Assembly: GCF_009695775.1 (NCBI RefSeq)
Contig: NZ_VUNG01000018.1
Span: 1-64,000 of the forward strand
Origin: Hallella mizrahii
GTDB lineage: Bacteria > Bacteroidota > Bacteroidia > Bacteroidales > Bacteroidaceae
DNA: 64,000 bases
Reading direction: 5' to 3'
In this document: positions 1 through 10,086 of the stretch, in pieces
Layout of the letters: each line of letters opens with the position of its first letter
How positions within the stretch are numbered: the first letter of the stretch is position 1
Position numbers and translations under genes: made by a program
Notes under the pieces: model-generated
The model's input: the letters and a program-made list of their open reading frames with translations, nothing else
Databases searched by the model: none
Told to the model about the DNA's origin: nothing

Positions 1-603
1 CATGGTGGGGTAAGGGGCATTTATATGTCTTTATGGTGACATTCGATGCACTGTGCCCCCTTTTTACTAACGATGCAGATTATTTTCGCTTCTGTATCAT
101 ATTAGGCGCGTAGTTGCGGATTTGAGGGTTTCCTTTGTTATATAAACTGACATTTTTCCGCCCATGAGAATCGATTCTTTTCCACGAACACTTATGTCGG
201 TCCTGATTTTTACGAAAATATAGCAATAGTTGTATTTATTTAATAATCAATCTGTTACGATGCTTTTGCTTTTGCCCTGCTATGAAATCACTGATTTATT
301 GCAAAATTCTCTAGAGAATTTCGTGTCATCTCAGTGGTTTTACCTGATGAAACAACCGAGATGACAGCGTAAAACAATAAGAATGACGAGAAGAAACAAC
401 TGAGATGAGTGCTTCTATCCATTGTTTTTGTTTTGAAATGAGGCAAAAAAAAGTATGATCTTGTACAAAGTTGTTTTTATCTTCTCTAGATTGCAAGTTT
501 ACAAGAACGTACTTTTGTTAAGGAAAATACAGATATAGATGAAGTCACGCACTTTACAAGTTCGGATAATAAAAAATAATGAATGTTGGGATGCATAATT
601 AAA

Positions 604-649
604 AATCGGTGGAATCTGTGAGATATCTTTCTCACGGATCCCACCGATT
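604..649. terminator. Hairpin, probable terminator
   Basis: AATCGGTGGAATCTGTGAG..CTCACGGATCCCACCGATT imperfect inverted repeat. Confidence 0.5.
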
Positions 650-843
650 AAACATTCTTTCCTTGGAAATGTGTATCGTTACATCGTTAATGGTTTTGTG
701 TAAAGCGTGAGGGTCATACTTCAACATGATGTGCTCGATGTCGATGCCCAGCCTTCTGTTGGAATCCAATGACTCTTAAACTCCTCCAAATCATGTTTGA
801 TCAGCCCCTTGCCAGGGTCGGCAATATAGTTTTTTTGCCCTAT
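646..843 (-). pseudogene. Relic of a C39-peptidase ABC (bacteriocin/peptide) transporter, internally deleted
   Basis: Minus-strand reading gives ..GQKNYIADPGKGLIKHDLEEFKSHWIPTEG (C39 peptidase-like), then in another frame RRLGIDIEHIMLKYDPHALHKTINDVTIHIS (start of an ABC NBD-like region); no intact ORF. Confidence 0.45.
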
Positions 844-916
844 TTGACCTTGTTGGTGGGGCTTGTCTTATGTAACTCCCTTCTTTTCGACAGTATAGAA
901 TTGTTAGCATGAAACA

Positions 917-2473
917 TTAAAATCTCAGTCCGATGGCCAAGCTCGCCCTGCTGTTGTGCTGACTGTTGGCGGCATGGAGATAGTCCCCGTCGAGCCGGAC
1001 GAACCACATCGAGGTGTGGCCTTTGACGGTGATGGGCTGCTGATAGGTCAGCGCGAGGCCTGCCCTCCAGGAGTTGACCGTGTAGTAGTCGTCATAGTCG
1101 GCTGTCCATACCTGCTGGGCATAGGGCGTGGTGGCATCGGCGAGACTGAGCTGGTTGTCAAAGACCTGACGCAGGCGGAAGGCGGCATCCACCCAGAAAC
1201 GATTGGCAAAGAAGCCATGACCGGCAGCGAGCCCCCAGTCGACATAGTGATGGACAAACGATGAGGCGGGCAGATGATACTCGTTGTGGACCGAGCGTAG
1301 GATGCCATCCACGCCGATGTAGCCATTGATGCCGTGATCCGACGCACTGTTGAGGCGGTAGCCCAGTGTGGCGTCGAGCAGGCGCACGCGGTAGCGTTTG
1401 TTGTAGGTCATCTGGTTGACATACTTGTAGGTGTTGTAACCCGTTGTGGAGTCGGTGGTGATGGTGAGCTGCTGGCGATACTCGTCAGCATAGCCTTCCT
1501 CGTATTGCAGACGGGCCTGTACGACGTGGAGCCACCGTGGTGTGCGCCATGTCGTCTTGTTGGCTACGGCATAGCGATAAACATGGTAGTGCCCCGGCTG
1601 ATACTTATAGGTACCGTAGATACCTTCACTGCCACGGTCGATGCCGGCCTCGGTGAGTGAGGACCAAGAGGGCGACTGCCAGGCATAGGAGAGGCGGAAG
1701 CCAAACTCATGGTTGACGTATTCGCGCATATAGCCGTTGTAGCCGCCGACGACCCCGTTGGCGTTTTCCATTCCCGTCATCGTGTAGTATTTCATGTTGG
1801 GATCAGTCTGCACCGTGGTGATGTCAGGAATCTTCTCTTTGTAGCGGCGGTAGTGTCCCTCCAAGCCCAGCGTGGAGCGGCCGATGGAGTAGGTGAACGA
1901 CGGCGTGAGGCGATAGTCGAGCATCTCACTTCTCGACCGTGGGTCGCGCAGACGGCTCAGGTCGCCGAGCTGGTAGTCGAGGCGCAGGCCGAAGCGCCAG
2001 GGGCCGAAGGCAGTGGTACCGACGGCTGCCGTGAGGCTGATGTCCTGACGGTCGTAGCTGCCGCTCACCTCACTGCCTGAGATAAATGGATCACTGTTGT
2101 AGGTCCGGCGCACGTCGCTCCACCGGCGGTTCTTCGTACGTCCCATGTCAAAGTCGAACTTGCCATAGCCATAGAGGTAGCGTCCTAAGTGCTGATAGCG
2201 CTCGGTGAAGAAGCGGAGGCTGTTGTCCTGATTGCCTTCCTGCACGCGGTGGAAGTCACGGCTCTCGTGGCTGCCCTCCATCATGGCGACACCCCGGTCA
2301 ACGAGGAAGTCGAGGGTGAGACCAGCCGCATTGGCGGTGGTGGACCAGAGCGAGGCGGCGTCGGCGAGGCGATAGGATGACTCGTCGATGGTCTGAGCCT
2401 GCAGTGTCGCAGGGAGGAACGTAGAGGATGCGGCTAAAAGAGCAAGGGTGAGCGTCTTATGATCAATATTCAT
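917..2473 (-). CDS. DUF6850-like outer membrane beta-barrel protein
   Basis: 518 aa ORF with signal peptide (..LPATLQAQ), beta-barrel-like alternation, C-terminal ..LAIGLRF; operonic with DUF4876 and TonB receptor. Confidence 0.75.
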   Translation of the reverse strand: MNIDHKTLTLALLAASSTFLPATLQAQTIDESSYRLADAASLWSTTANAAGLTLDFLVDRGVAMMEGSHESRDFHRVQEGNQDNSLRFFTERYQHLGRYLYGYGKFDFDMGRTKNRRWSDVRRTYNSDPFISGSEVSGSYDRQDISLTAAVGTTAFGPWRFGLRLDYQLGDLSRLRDPRSRSEMLDYRLTPSFTYSIGRSTLGLEGHYRRYKEKIPDITTVQTDPNMKYYTMTGMENANGVVGGYNGYMREYVNHEFGFRLSYAWQSPSWSSLTEAGIDRGSEGIYGTYKYQPGHYHVYRYAVANKTTWRTPRWLHVVQARLQYEEGYADEYRQQLTITTDSTTGYNTYKYVNQMTYNKRYRVRLLDATLGYRLNSASDHGINGYIGVDGILRSVHNEYHLPASSFVHHYVDWGLAAGHGFFANRFWVDAAFRLRQVFDNQLSLADATTPYAQQVWTADYDDYYTVNSWRAGLALTYQQPITVKGHTSMWFVRLDGDYLHAANSQHNSRASLAIGLRF

Positions 2474-3707
2474 AGTTGCGTGGCGTTAGAGTGGATGAAA
2501 CAGAAAAGTCGTTGGTCGAGTTGTTGGTATCCTGCAGGATATATTGTCCCTTGGCTCCTTTGCGTGTGGATTTCTTTCGATATACGGTCTCGCCGTTGTA
2601 TCCGCTGGCAGAGTGGATGTAGGTGGCTCCCGCGTCGATGACGGGCAGGAGACGTTTGGTGGCGAGGTCGATGGTACCCGTGTTTTTATATTTCAGAATG
2701 TCCACGCCGTCGAGGATCTGCGAGATGCCGGCGGCGAGCCACTGGCTGCCCGAGGTCTTTCCGTAGTTGTAGACGTTCTGCCAGGAGTTCACGGCGGCAT
2801 TGCTACGGAAGAGTACCACGCCTGTGGGACCTCCCTGTCCGATGTTCATCTTCGAGATGGCACTGAACGCCGTGTAGACCAGTTCGAGTGCCGGTGTCGC
2901 GGGGTTGTTGAGCGTCTTTCCCTGTGCGTCCTTGGCTTCGTAGTCGGCATCGGAAAGATTCATGGGCGTGCCGACGTTAGCAGTGTGGTCAATGGCACTG
3001 TTGGTGATCACCACCGACTGTCCGGGGTTCACCAAGTGAGGTGTAGCAGCTGGAATGCGGAAGAGCTGCTTGAGCACGACCACGGAGTCCTGAAAGCCAG
3101 AAGCGATCTGCTCGAGCGTATAAGCCGGTGAGGTATTTGACTCGACAAGTCCGAGGTACATGCCCGCAATGTCCACCGCCTCGTCGCCTTGGTTGTAGAG
3201 CTCGATATACTGTGCGGCGAGATAGTTTTTCTTGTTTACATCTTTCATTCCGGCATAGAACACCTTTGAGATGACGAGCGAGCGTGTGATGGTGAACTGT
3301 GTGGCGAGGATCATCGGCGAGGCGGTCATGTCGGTCGTAAGCAGTTGGGAATGGCTGCTGCCCGCCACGATGGCACCGTCGTTGACTTCCGTGTCACCGG
3401 TGGCTTGACGGTATTCATCGGCAGAAAGGGGCCATGACACCGAGACAGTGTATACGTCGGGGATGAGCTCCGTGAAATGCGCGATGCCATTGGCGTCGGT
3501 CGTTGCTGTCGTCTCGCCGCCGCCCTCTCGGGTCAGCGTCACGGTGTGGCCCTCAAGGGCGAGTTGAGCAGTGGCATCGGTGGGCTGCTCCACGCGAATG
3601 TCCACATTGATGGTCCGGGTCGTGTCGCTATAGTCGACGCAGCTGACCATGAGGGTCAGACACAGCAGCAACAGCATCCAAAGACCTATATGTTTTTTGT
3701 TGTTCAT
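2463..3707 (-). CDS. DUF4876-like lipoprotein
   Basis: Lipoprotein signal LLLCLTLMVSC, Ig-like/carboxypeptidase-regulatory N-term; overlaps 917-2473 ORF by 11 nt. Confidence 0.75.
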   Translation of the reverse strand: MNNKKHIGLWMLLLLCLTLMVSCVDYSDTTRTINVDIRVEQPTDATAQLALEGHTVTLTREGGGETTATTDANGIAHFTELIPDVYTVSVSWPLSADEYRQATGDTEVNDGAIVAGSSHSQLLTTDMTASPMILATQFTITRSLVISKVFYAGMKDVNKKNYLAAQYIELYNQGDEAVDIAGMYLGLVESNTSPAYTLEQIASGFQDSVVVLKQLFRIPAATPHLVNPGQSVVITNSAIDHTANVGTPMNLSDADYEAKDAQGKTLNNPATPALELVYTAFSAISKMNIGQGGPTGVVLFRSNAAVNSWQNVYNYGKTSGSQWLAAGISQILDGVDILKYKNTGTIDLATKRLLPVIDAGATYIHSASGYNGETVYRKKSTRKGAKGQYILQDTNNSTNDFSVSSTLTPRNYEY

Positions 3708-3743
3708 TTACTAATATATTATGGTATTGGTGTATGTTGATGG

Positions 3744-6524
3744 TTATAAGTTGAAATAGAGCTCCATGCCATAGCTGAAGTTGTTGGTGTTGCGCTGCAC
3801 GAGCGTTCCTGTGTTGTTGTTCGCCACCTTGTAGGGTTCGTAGAAGATGACGTTGTTGACATAGAGCGAGAGTCCGCCGATGTTGCCGAGCTGTTTGGTG
3901 AGGCGCGCTGAGAGATTCCATGTCGGCATCGTCTTGGTGGGCACATTATCCTTGTAGTTGAGCGCGAGGTCGGCGACGGCGATGCCCTGTGTGCTGGCGG
4001 GCAGGGTTGTGTAGTAGTTGCCGGCGTAGTCGAGATAGCCGTTCTGCATGTCGGCGGCGAGTGCGTGGTAGCCCAGGTTGGTGTCGATCAGCCCAATAGC
4101 CTGCTTGTCGGCCATATAGCTCCAGCTGTAGGTCTGCCAGATAGCTTGTCCGGCAAGCGATGCCACCATCTTCAGCGACGGGATATTCGTCACCACACGC
4201 ACGGTGCTCACGTACTGCCGGTAGAGGTCATAGTCCAAGCCTGAGGGATAGACCACCTTGAAAGGCGTCAGTCCGTAAGCCGAATAAGCAGAGGGCAGCA
4301 GAGCCGTCTTGACATTGGCAGTGTTGAGATCAGTGCTGTAAGTCTTGGTCTCAGAGAGCGCACCACTGTAGTAGAAACTCGTGTTGATGGCGCGGATGGT
4401 ACCGAGGTCGAAGTCAAACTCCAGTCCCTTGTTGATCGTGGTGTTGGTATTGCCGATCTTTCCCGTGGTCATATACACGATGTCGGTGCGTGCGGGATTG
4501 GCGTAGTCCACGGTAGTGGCGGCTCCCGGCGTGATGATGAGGCCGTGAGAAGCGTCATAGACATTAGAGGGATAGGTGAAGTATTGCGTTGCCGCCCCGA
4601 AGCCGTTGGGCGTCTTGTCGTGATAAGCCAGCACACTCAGCTTTCCGCCCCAAGGCAGCTTTACGTCCACGCCGGCTTCGATCTTTGTCGTGGTGGCGTT
4701 CTTCAAGTCTGTGCTTCGCTTCACGTCATATACCTGCGTGTGATAGACCAGAAGTTGCTGCACGGCGGCGCCGGCACCTTGCGGCATAAAGTTCACGGCC
4801 ACGCGGTCGTCGTATTTCTTGTCGGGATAGAGATAACTCAGTCCCGGTGTCTTGCTGTTGAGGCCGATGCCGGCGCGGAGAGCCAGCCATCTCGTCACGT
4901 CGAACGAGAGGTTGACGCGCGGGCTGAGTGCTGTGGTGCTGAGATTGGAGAAAGGCTGCTGGGCCGTGAAGCGCAGACCGATCTGCGCCCGCAGGTGGTT
5001 GACACGGTTGGGCGACCACACAAAGTGATCCTCGGCGTAGGCAGCGAGCTGATGGAGCCCGGGGATGTCGGAGAAAGCACGTGGACGACCGTTGGCGTTG
5101 GGGCGCAGCGGATGGCTCTCGTCGAGGTTGAAGTAGCCGCGTCCGTCGTTCCAGTCGTATCGGTATTCAGCACCCACCTTGAAGCTCTGCCGTGTCTTGC
5201 CCCAATGGAAATAGAAGTCGTCGGCAATCTTGGCAAAGATGTTTCCCGGTCGCCCTTCCGTCTTGCTGGTAGCGAGATAGCTCTGTGTAGCCCAGCTCAC
5301 GGAGTGGTACCCCGTCTCCATGGCCGTGATGATGGGCAGCAGTCCGCCGGGCACGGAGACGAAGGCGGTGTTGCGGCTGTCCTGCCAGGCATAGCTCATG
5401 CCGAGGGTATAGCTCAGGTTGCGTGAGAAGAGACGGTCGAGACGTATCTTGCCATTATGGGTGAAGCCGAGTGAGAGGTAGTCGTTTTTCGTCTCCGAGC
5501 CGTCTTGTCGGGCGTCGGGGTCGTTGCCGCTCCAGTCGCGTGTCTGTGCCATCCTCACGCGGGTGTCGATGTGCCATATCTTGGAGATGTTATAGCTCCA
5601 TGCCATGTTGCCGTTCCAGCGGTGATAGGAGCGGGTGCGCAGACGCGGATCGCTCCACGCTTTGGCATAGTCAACACTGAGGTTGAGGATACCGGCGCGG
5701 CCGAGCGAGGTGCCCTTGCTGAGTGAGTAGTTTTGCAGTTCGGGATTGATCTTAGCCTTAGCCTGCCACGGCGTGACACCTGCCTTGGAGTGAACGATGA
5801 CAAGACCGGAGGTGAGATCGCCATATTCGGCCGAGGGGATGCCGCGCACCACCTCGACGTTGTCGATGTCGTCGGCGCTGATCTGCCGGAGGTCCGTGCC
5901 GGTGAACGCTGTGGCACTGAAGGGTCCTTGAGTCATCGCGCCGTTGTTGCTCATCGGTATGCCGTCGACGATGATACTCGATCCGAAGGCACTCGTGTTG
6001 TTGTTCACGAGCGTGCGCAACTGCAGGTTGGACTGGCTGGTGAGGTCGGTGTTTTTGATGATCTGTCCGGGCAGGAGCTGCATGACGTCAGCCAGTGATG
6101 AGGCCTGCAGGTGGTCGATGGCCTGGCGTCCGATCTTGCTACTGGTGCCCATCGTGTTTTGTTTGGCGGTGACGACGACCTCTTTGAGTGAGAGGTCGCT
6201 GATGCGCAAGGAAATGTGCATGTCGACGTCTTTGGAGACTTTCACCTGCGTTGTGGAGGTGACATAGCCCACGTAGCTCACCACCAGCTGATAGTTGCCG
6301 TCGGGAATATTGGTGATCGTGGCCTTTCCGTCCATGTCGGTCACGGCATTGGAGCCGAGCGGCTGGAGCTGCACGGAGCCCATGACGATCGGTTCCTTAT
6401 TCGAGGCATCTGTCACGCTCACCGTCAGCTTGTGACCCAGCATCGGTCCGGCAAAAGCCGGGAGCGCAAGCCACAGCAGGATGACGAACAGAAGTAGATA
6501 ATGGAATGTCTGCTTTTGTATCAT
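3744..6524 (-). CDS. TonB-dependent receptor with carboxypeptidase-like N-terminal domain
   Basis: 926 aa; signal peptide, CarboxypepD_reg-like domain, plug (LADVMQLLPGQ, VEVVRGIPSAEYGDLTSG). Confidence 0.9.
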   Translation of the reverse strand: MIQKQTFHYLLLFVILLWLALPAFAGPMLGHKLTVSVTDASNKEPIVMGSVQLQPLGSNAVTDMDGKATITNIPDGNYQLVVSYVGYVTSTTQVKVSKDVDMHISLRISDLSLKEVVVTAKQNTMGTSSKIGRQAIDHLQASSLADVMQLLPGQIIKNTDLTSQSNLQLRTLVNNNTSAFGSSIIVDGIPMSNNGAMTQGPFSATAFTGTDLRQISADDIDNVEVVRGIPSAEYGDLTSGLVIVHSKAGVTPWQAKAKINPELQNYSLSKGTSLGRAGILNLSVDYAKAWSDPRLRTRSYHRWNGNMAWSYNISKIWHIDTRVRMAQTRDWSGNDPDARQDGSETKNDYLSLGFTHNGKIRLDRLFSRNLSYTLGMSYAWQDSRNTAFVSVPGGLLPIITAMETGYHSVSWATQSYLATSKTEGRPGNIFAKIADDFYFHWGKTRQSFKVGAEYRYDWNDGRGYFNLDESHPLRPNANGRPRAFSDIPGLHQLAAYAEDHFVWSPNRVNHLRAQIGLRFTAQQPFSNLSTTALSPRVNLSFDVTRWLALRAGIGLNSKTPGLSYLYPDKKYDDRVAVNFMPQGAGAAVQQLLVYHTQVYDVKRSTDLKNATTTKIEAGVDVKLPWGGKLSVLAYHDKTPNGFGAATQYFTYPSNVYDASHGLIITPGAATTVDYANPARTDIVYMTTGKIGNTNTTINKGLEFDFDLGTIRAINTSFYYSGALSETKTYSTDLNTANVKTALLPSAYSAYGLTPFKVVYPSGLDYDLYRQYVSTVRVVTNIPSLKMVASLAGQAIWQTYSWSYMADKQAIGLIDTNLGYHALAADMQNGYLDYAGNYYTTLPASTQGIAVADLALNYKDNVPTKTMPTWNLSARLTKQLGNIGGLSLYVNNVIFYEPYKVANNNTGTLVQRNTNNFSYGMELYFNL

Positions 6525-6639
6525 TGCTTGTGATTATAGATAGTGATTATATTTATATGATGTGTTGGCAGTTAGGTCAATGTGCATTGGCAAGATGAGT
6601 GTTACCTAAACTTCTACAATGAATATGACTAATACGTTG

Positions 6640-6647
6640 CAAAGGTA
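6640..6647 (-). promoter_or_regulatory. Candidate -7 element (TACCTTTG) of the TonB/DUF4876/DUF6850 operon
   Basis: TAnnTTTG match on minus strand upstream of 6524. Confidence 0.5.
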
Positions 6648-7135
6648 ACAAAAAAAGAGCGAAAGAATGCAAACGCAACTTAATAAACACACGAGAATAC
6701 CTATTAATGTGGATACTTGTTTGCGGAAATACAGCCATGCAAGCCAAAAACTCAGTGATAGATTCACGATACTGACTGATTATTTGTATTTTTGCACGTA
6801 AGTATTTCAATCATAGCATTATACTCAAAACAGTTCCATGGCAAAGGCTAACACAGAATACGTCGACGACGCTGCCGTTCTGCAAATGATGACTTGCAAC
6901 TGTTGCGGGAGAACAGCGCCAATGCCTAAATACTGCCTCACCCCTATACCCCTTCGGCCTCACCCCCCTAACCAATCTCCAAAGGGAGAGGGGGAGTGAT
7001 TACCGACAAGAGCTGAGGAAGTAGGAGGTGATGCGTCCCGCGTCACATCATCACAATATCGGTTGTGAAATGCTTGACACAGGTCAATAAAAGCTATGAA
7101 TATACGGTTTTTATGCTAATTGACTGCCTTTTCCT

Positions 7136-7166
7136 TTTGTATATTGATGCTGTTTTTATACCTTTG
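7136..7166 (+). promoter_or_regulatory. Bacteroidetes-type promoter (TTTG-N19-TACCTTTG) for lysO genes
   Basis: TTTG at 7136-7139 and TACCTTTG at 7159-7166. Confidence 0.6.
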
Positions 7167-7192
7167 CAAGCCGTAACCAATAAAGGAAAAGA

Positions 7193-7474
7193 ATGTTTAG
7201 GATACTTATTGTCTTGCTTGTCGGCATCGTGCTGGGCTTTGCGCTGCGTCGAGTGCCACATATCCATAAGGTAGAGACAAGTGCTCATTATACTATCTGT
7301 GCCCTGCTTTTTGTCTTCGGACTGGGTTTGGGCTCCAACAACTCGCTGATGCACAACATCGGCTTCTATGGTCTTGAGGCCGTGGTGGTGGCGCTGTTGG
7401 GTATGGCGGGCAGCTTTGGTGCCGCCCGTCTGTTCAACCATCTCATGCAGAAAAATTCGGAGGGCAAGGCATGA
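7193..7474 (+). CDS. LysO family transporter, N-terminal part (DUF340-like)
   Basis: 93 aa membrane protein, LFVFGLGLGSNNSLMHNI; 4-nt overlap with next cistron. Confidence 0.75.
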   Translation: MFRILIVLLVGIVLGFALRRVPHIHKVETSAHYTICALLFVFGLGLGSNNSLMHNIGFYGLEAVVVALLGMAGSFGAARLFNHLMQKNSEGKA

Positions 7475-8106
7475 AAGGAAACCTGCTCTTGTTCGTTTCG
7501 CTGTTGACCGGTATTCTTGTAGGCATGACCGGTGTCACTCCCCATTGGTTGCTCAACCCTCAGTTGCCGATGCTGCTCTTGGAGCTGCTCATTGTGCAGG
7601 TAGGCATGGGCATCGGCTCGATGGAGCATCTCGACCGATTGTTTGCCGGATTCCGTTGGGAGATGCTGTTGTTGCCGGTGTTCACCATTGTGGGCACGTT
7701 GCTGTTTTCGGCTACGGCGGTGCTATTGTTCAGTGGTCATTCGCTGAGCGACTTTCTTGCAGTGGGCAGTGGCTTTGGCTATTACTCGCTCTCGTCGGTG
7801 CTCATCAGTCAGGTCAAGGCGGGTGCCGTCGGTTCTGCCGCTGCCAACCAACTTGCCACGATCGCACTGCTGGCCAATATCGTGCGAGAGATGGTATCGT
7901 TGCTCAGTTGCCGCTTCGTCGCTCACCGTGGCAGTGGGTGGGCTGCTATCAGTGTGGCGGGCATCTCTTCCATGGATGTGTGTCTGCCTTCCATTCTGAG
8001 CAGCACGGGCAACAAGCGCTATATGCCTATCGCCATCTTCCATGGGCTCTGCCTGGAGGTGAGCGTGCCGATGCTCGTCACCTTCTTCTGCAGCGTGAAC
8101 CTATAG
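7471..8106 (+). CDS. lysO: Lysine exporter LysO family protein
   Basis: 211 aa, polytopic; GSGFGYYSLSSVLISQV and AGISSMDVCLPSI motifs typical of DUF340/LysO. Confidence 0.8.
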   Translation: MKGNLLLFVSLLTGILVGMTGVTPHWLLNPQLPMLLLELLIVQVGMGIGSMEHLDRLFAGFRWEMLLLPVFTIVGTLLFSATAVLLFSGHSLSDFLAVGSGFGYYSLSSVLISQVKAGAVGSAAANQLATIALLANIVREMVSLLSCRFVAHRGSGWAAISVAGISSMDVCLPSILSSTGNKRYMPIAIFHGLCLEVSVPMLVTFFCSVNL

Positions 8107-8137
8107 GGAAAGGGGCATCATCTTTACAAGAAAAAAC

Positions 8138-8179
8138 AGCAACGACCGTCACAGGATTACGTGGCGGCCGTTGCTTTTT
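8138..8179 (+). terminator. Rho-independent-like terminator after lysO
   Basis: AGCAACGACCGTCAC-AGGATTAC-GTGGCGGCCGTTGCTTTTT. Confidence 0.7.
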
Positions 8180-8230
8180 ATTCATTTCTCTTTGTGCTTT
8201 CTTCAAAGAAAAAAGAACTTCCTAAGTTTT

Positions 8231-10072
8231 TTAGTATTCCACCACGAGTGCTTCCCTGGGTTGCAGGGTGATGTCGTGGGTGAGGTCGATTTTGCGTCCG
8301 GAAATGACATCGGTTGCAGTGGTGGCTTTGCCGATGACCTCAGCATAGCGGGCTACGGACATGGTGGCCTCGCTTCGCTTGCCGTTGAGGATGGTCAGCG
8401 ACGTGCGCCCCTGATACTGGCGTGCGATGACGTAGATGCCTTTGAAGGGGATGAACTGTGTCTGCTTTCCCTTGCTGATGAGGTCGTTGCCCTGACGCCA
8501 GTGGAGCAGTTTGCTCTCCCACTGGAACATGGCGTTCTCGGCCTTGGTGCGGCCTTCGGCGGTGAAGCAGTTATGCGTGTCACCGGGGAAACCGCCGGGG
8601 AAGTCGCGTCGTACATTGCCGTCGGTGACCTCCTTGGTGCCGTTCATCAGCACCTCTGTACCGTAGTAGAGTTGTGGGATGCGATTCATCGTCAGCAGCA
8701 GGGCGAGTGCCTGTTTCAGTGCTGTGGAGTCCTTGGTGTTGCCCAGGAAGCGGTCGGTGTCGTGGTTCTCGATGAAGGCCAGCACATGCGACGGGTCGGC
8801 ATAGAGATAGTCATAGCAGAGACTGTTGTAGATGCGGTTGAGTCCCTTCCACCAGTCGTCGGTCTCTTCGTGCTTGGCCTGGCTGAGCTTGTCGAAGAAG
8901 CTGAAGTCCATGACAGTTTTGAGATAGCTGTTCATGTTGCTGAGCTTTGAGTCTTTCTGCCAGGCAGCGGTGTAGGCTGGTTCGGTGACCCATGTCTCGC
9001 CTACGGTGTTGAAGTTGGGATATTCCGTGTCGAGGGTTTTCATCCATTCGGCCATCGCCTTTCGGTCGGCATAGGGATAGGTGTCCATGCGTATGCCGTC
9101 GATGCCAGCTGTTTCTATCCACCACTCACTGTTTTGGATGAGGTAGCGCATGAGGTGAGGATTGCGCTGGTTGAGGTCAGGCATGGACTTGACAAACCAT
9201 CCGTCGACGGTCTCGCGCATGTCCTGCTTCGAGGCATAGGGATCGAGAACCGGGGTCAGCTTATAGCTTGTCTGCAAGCCGTAGTTGGGATTGTTGAACC
9301 AGTCCTTTGTAGGCGGGTCGAGGTTCCAGGGATGGTAATCGCTGCAATGGTTGAAGATCATGTCCATCACCACCTTCAGCCCACGCTTGTGGCATTCGTC
9401 GATGAGTTGCTTGTACTCCGCATTGGTACCGAAGCGCGGATCTACCTTATAATAATCGGTGGTGGCGTAACCATGGTACGAACTGTTCACGCCATGGTCG
9501 TTGGGCCAGTTGTTCTCTAAGATCGGAGTGAACCACAGTGCGGTGACGCCGAGGTCGGTGAAATAGTCAAGGTGTTGCTCAATACCGGCGAGGTCACCGC
9601 CGTGGCGCAGACTTGGCTTGGTGCGGTCGCAGGTCTGGTCACGCATACCCTTGACGACATCGTTCTTCGGGTTGCCGTTAGCGAAACGGTCAGGCATGAG
9701 CAGGTAGAGCACGTCGGCGTTGGAGAAGCCTTTGTGCTCCTCGCCGCGCATGGTGCGGTCTTTAAGCGTGTAGCGTACTTTTTTGCCGTCGAAGTTCAAG
9801 GTCATCTGTCCGGCTTTGGCACCTTGCAAGTTCAGGTAAACAAGCAGGTAGTTGGGTGAGTCGAGACGGACGATGGAGTCCACCTTCACGCCGGCGTAGT
9901 CTGTGGTGACCTGTTTGACATTCTTTACATCTTTACCATAGACCATGAGCTGCAGGCTCGGGTCTTTCATCCCCACATACCAGTCGGTGGGGTCGATGCG
10001 GCTGATCGTGGTGGCAGAAGTTGCCGTGGCCATCATCAGTCCCAGTCCTAAAGTCATGAGCGTTTTCTTCAT
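8231..10072 (-). CDS. GH13 neopullulanase/cyclomaltodextrinase-like (SusA-like)
   Basis: Signal peptide, N-terminal Ig-like domain, GH13 motifs (VVMDMIFNH, GIRMDTYPY, FIENHDTDR). Confidence 0.85.
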   Translation of the reverse strand: MKKTLMTLGLGLMMATATSATTISRIDPTDWYVGMKDPSLQLMVYGKDVKNVKQVTTDYAGVKVDSIVRLDSPNYLLVYLNLQGAKAGQMTLNFDGKKVRYTLKDRTMRGEEHKGFSNADVLYLLMPDRFANGNPKNDVVKGMRDQTCDRTKPSLRHGGDLAGIEQHLDYFTDLGVTALWFTPILENNWPNDHGVNSSYHGYATTDYYKVDPRFGTNAEYKQLIDECHKRGLKVVMDMIFNHCSDYHPWNLDPPTKDWFNNPNYGLQTSYKLTPVLDPYASKQDMRETVDGWFVKSMPDLNQRNPHLMRYLIQNSEWWIETAGIDGIRMDTYPYADRKAMAEWMKTLDTEYPNFNTVGETWVTEPAYTAAWQKDSKLSNMNSYLKTVMDFSFFDKLSQAKHEETDDWWKGLNRIYNSLCYDYLYADPSHVLAFIENHDTDRFLGNTKDSTALKQALALLLTMNRIPQLYYGTEVLMNGTKEVTDGNVRRDFPGGFPGDTHNCFTAEGRTKAENAMFQWESKLLHWRQGNDLISKGKQTQFIPFKGIYVIARQYQGRTSLTILNGKRSEATMSVARYAEVIGKATTATDVISGRKIDLTHDITLQPREALVVEY

Positions 10073-10086
10073 ATCTTCTATTATAT

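Noticed and set aside
6577-6810. 77-aa minus-strand ORF upstream of TonB receptor
   Set aside because: Overlaps the promoter-like region; no coding-like features.
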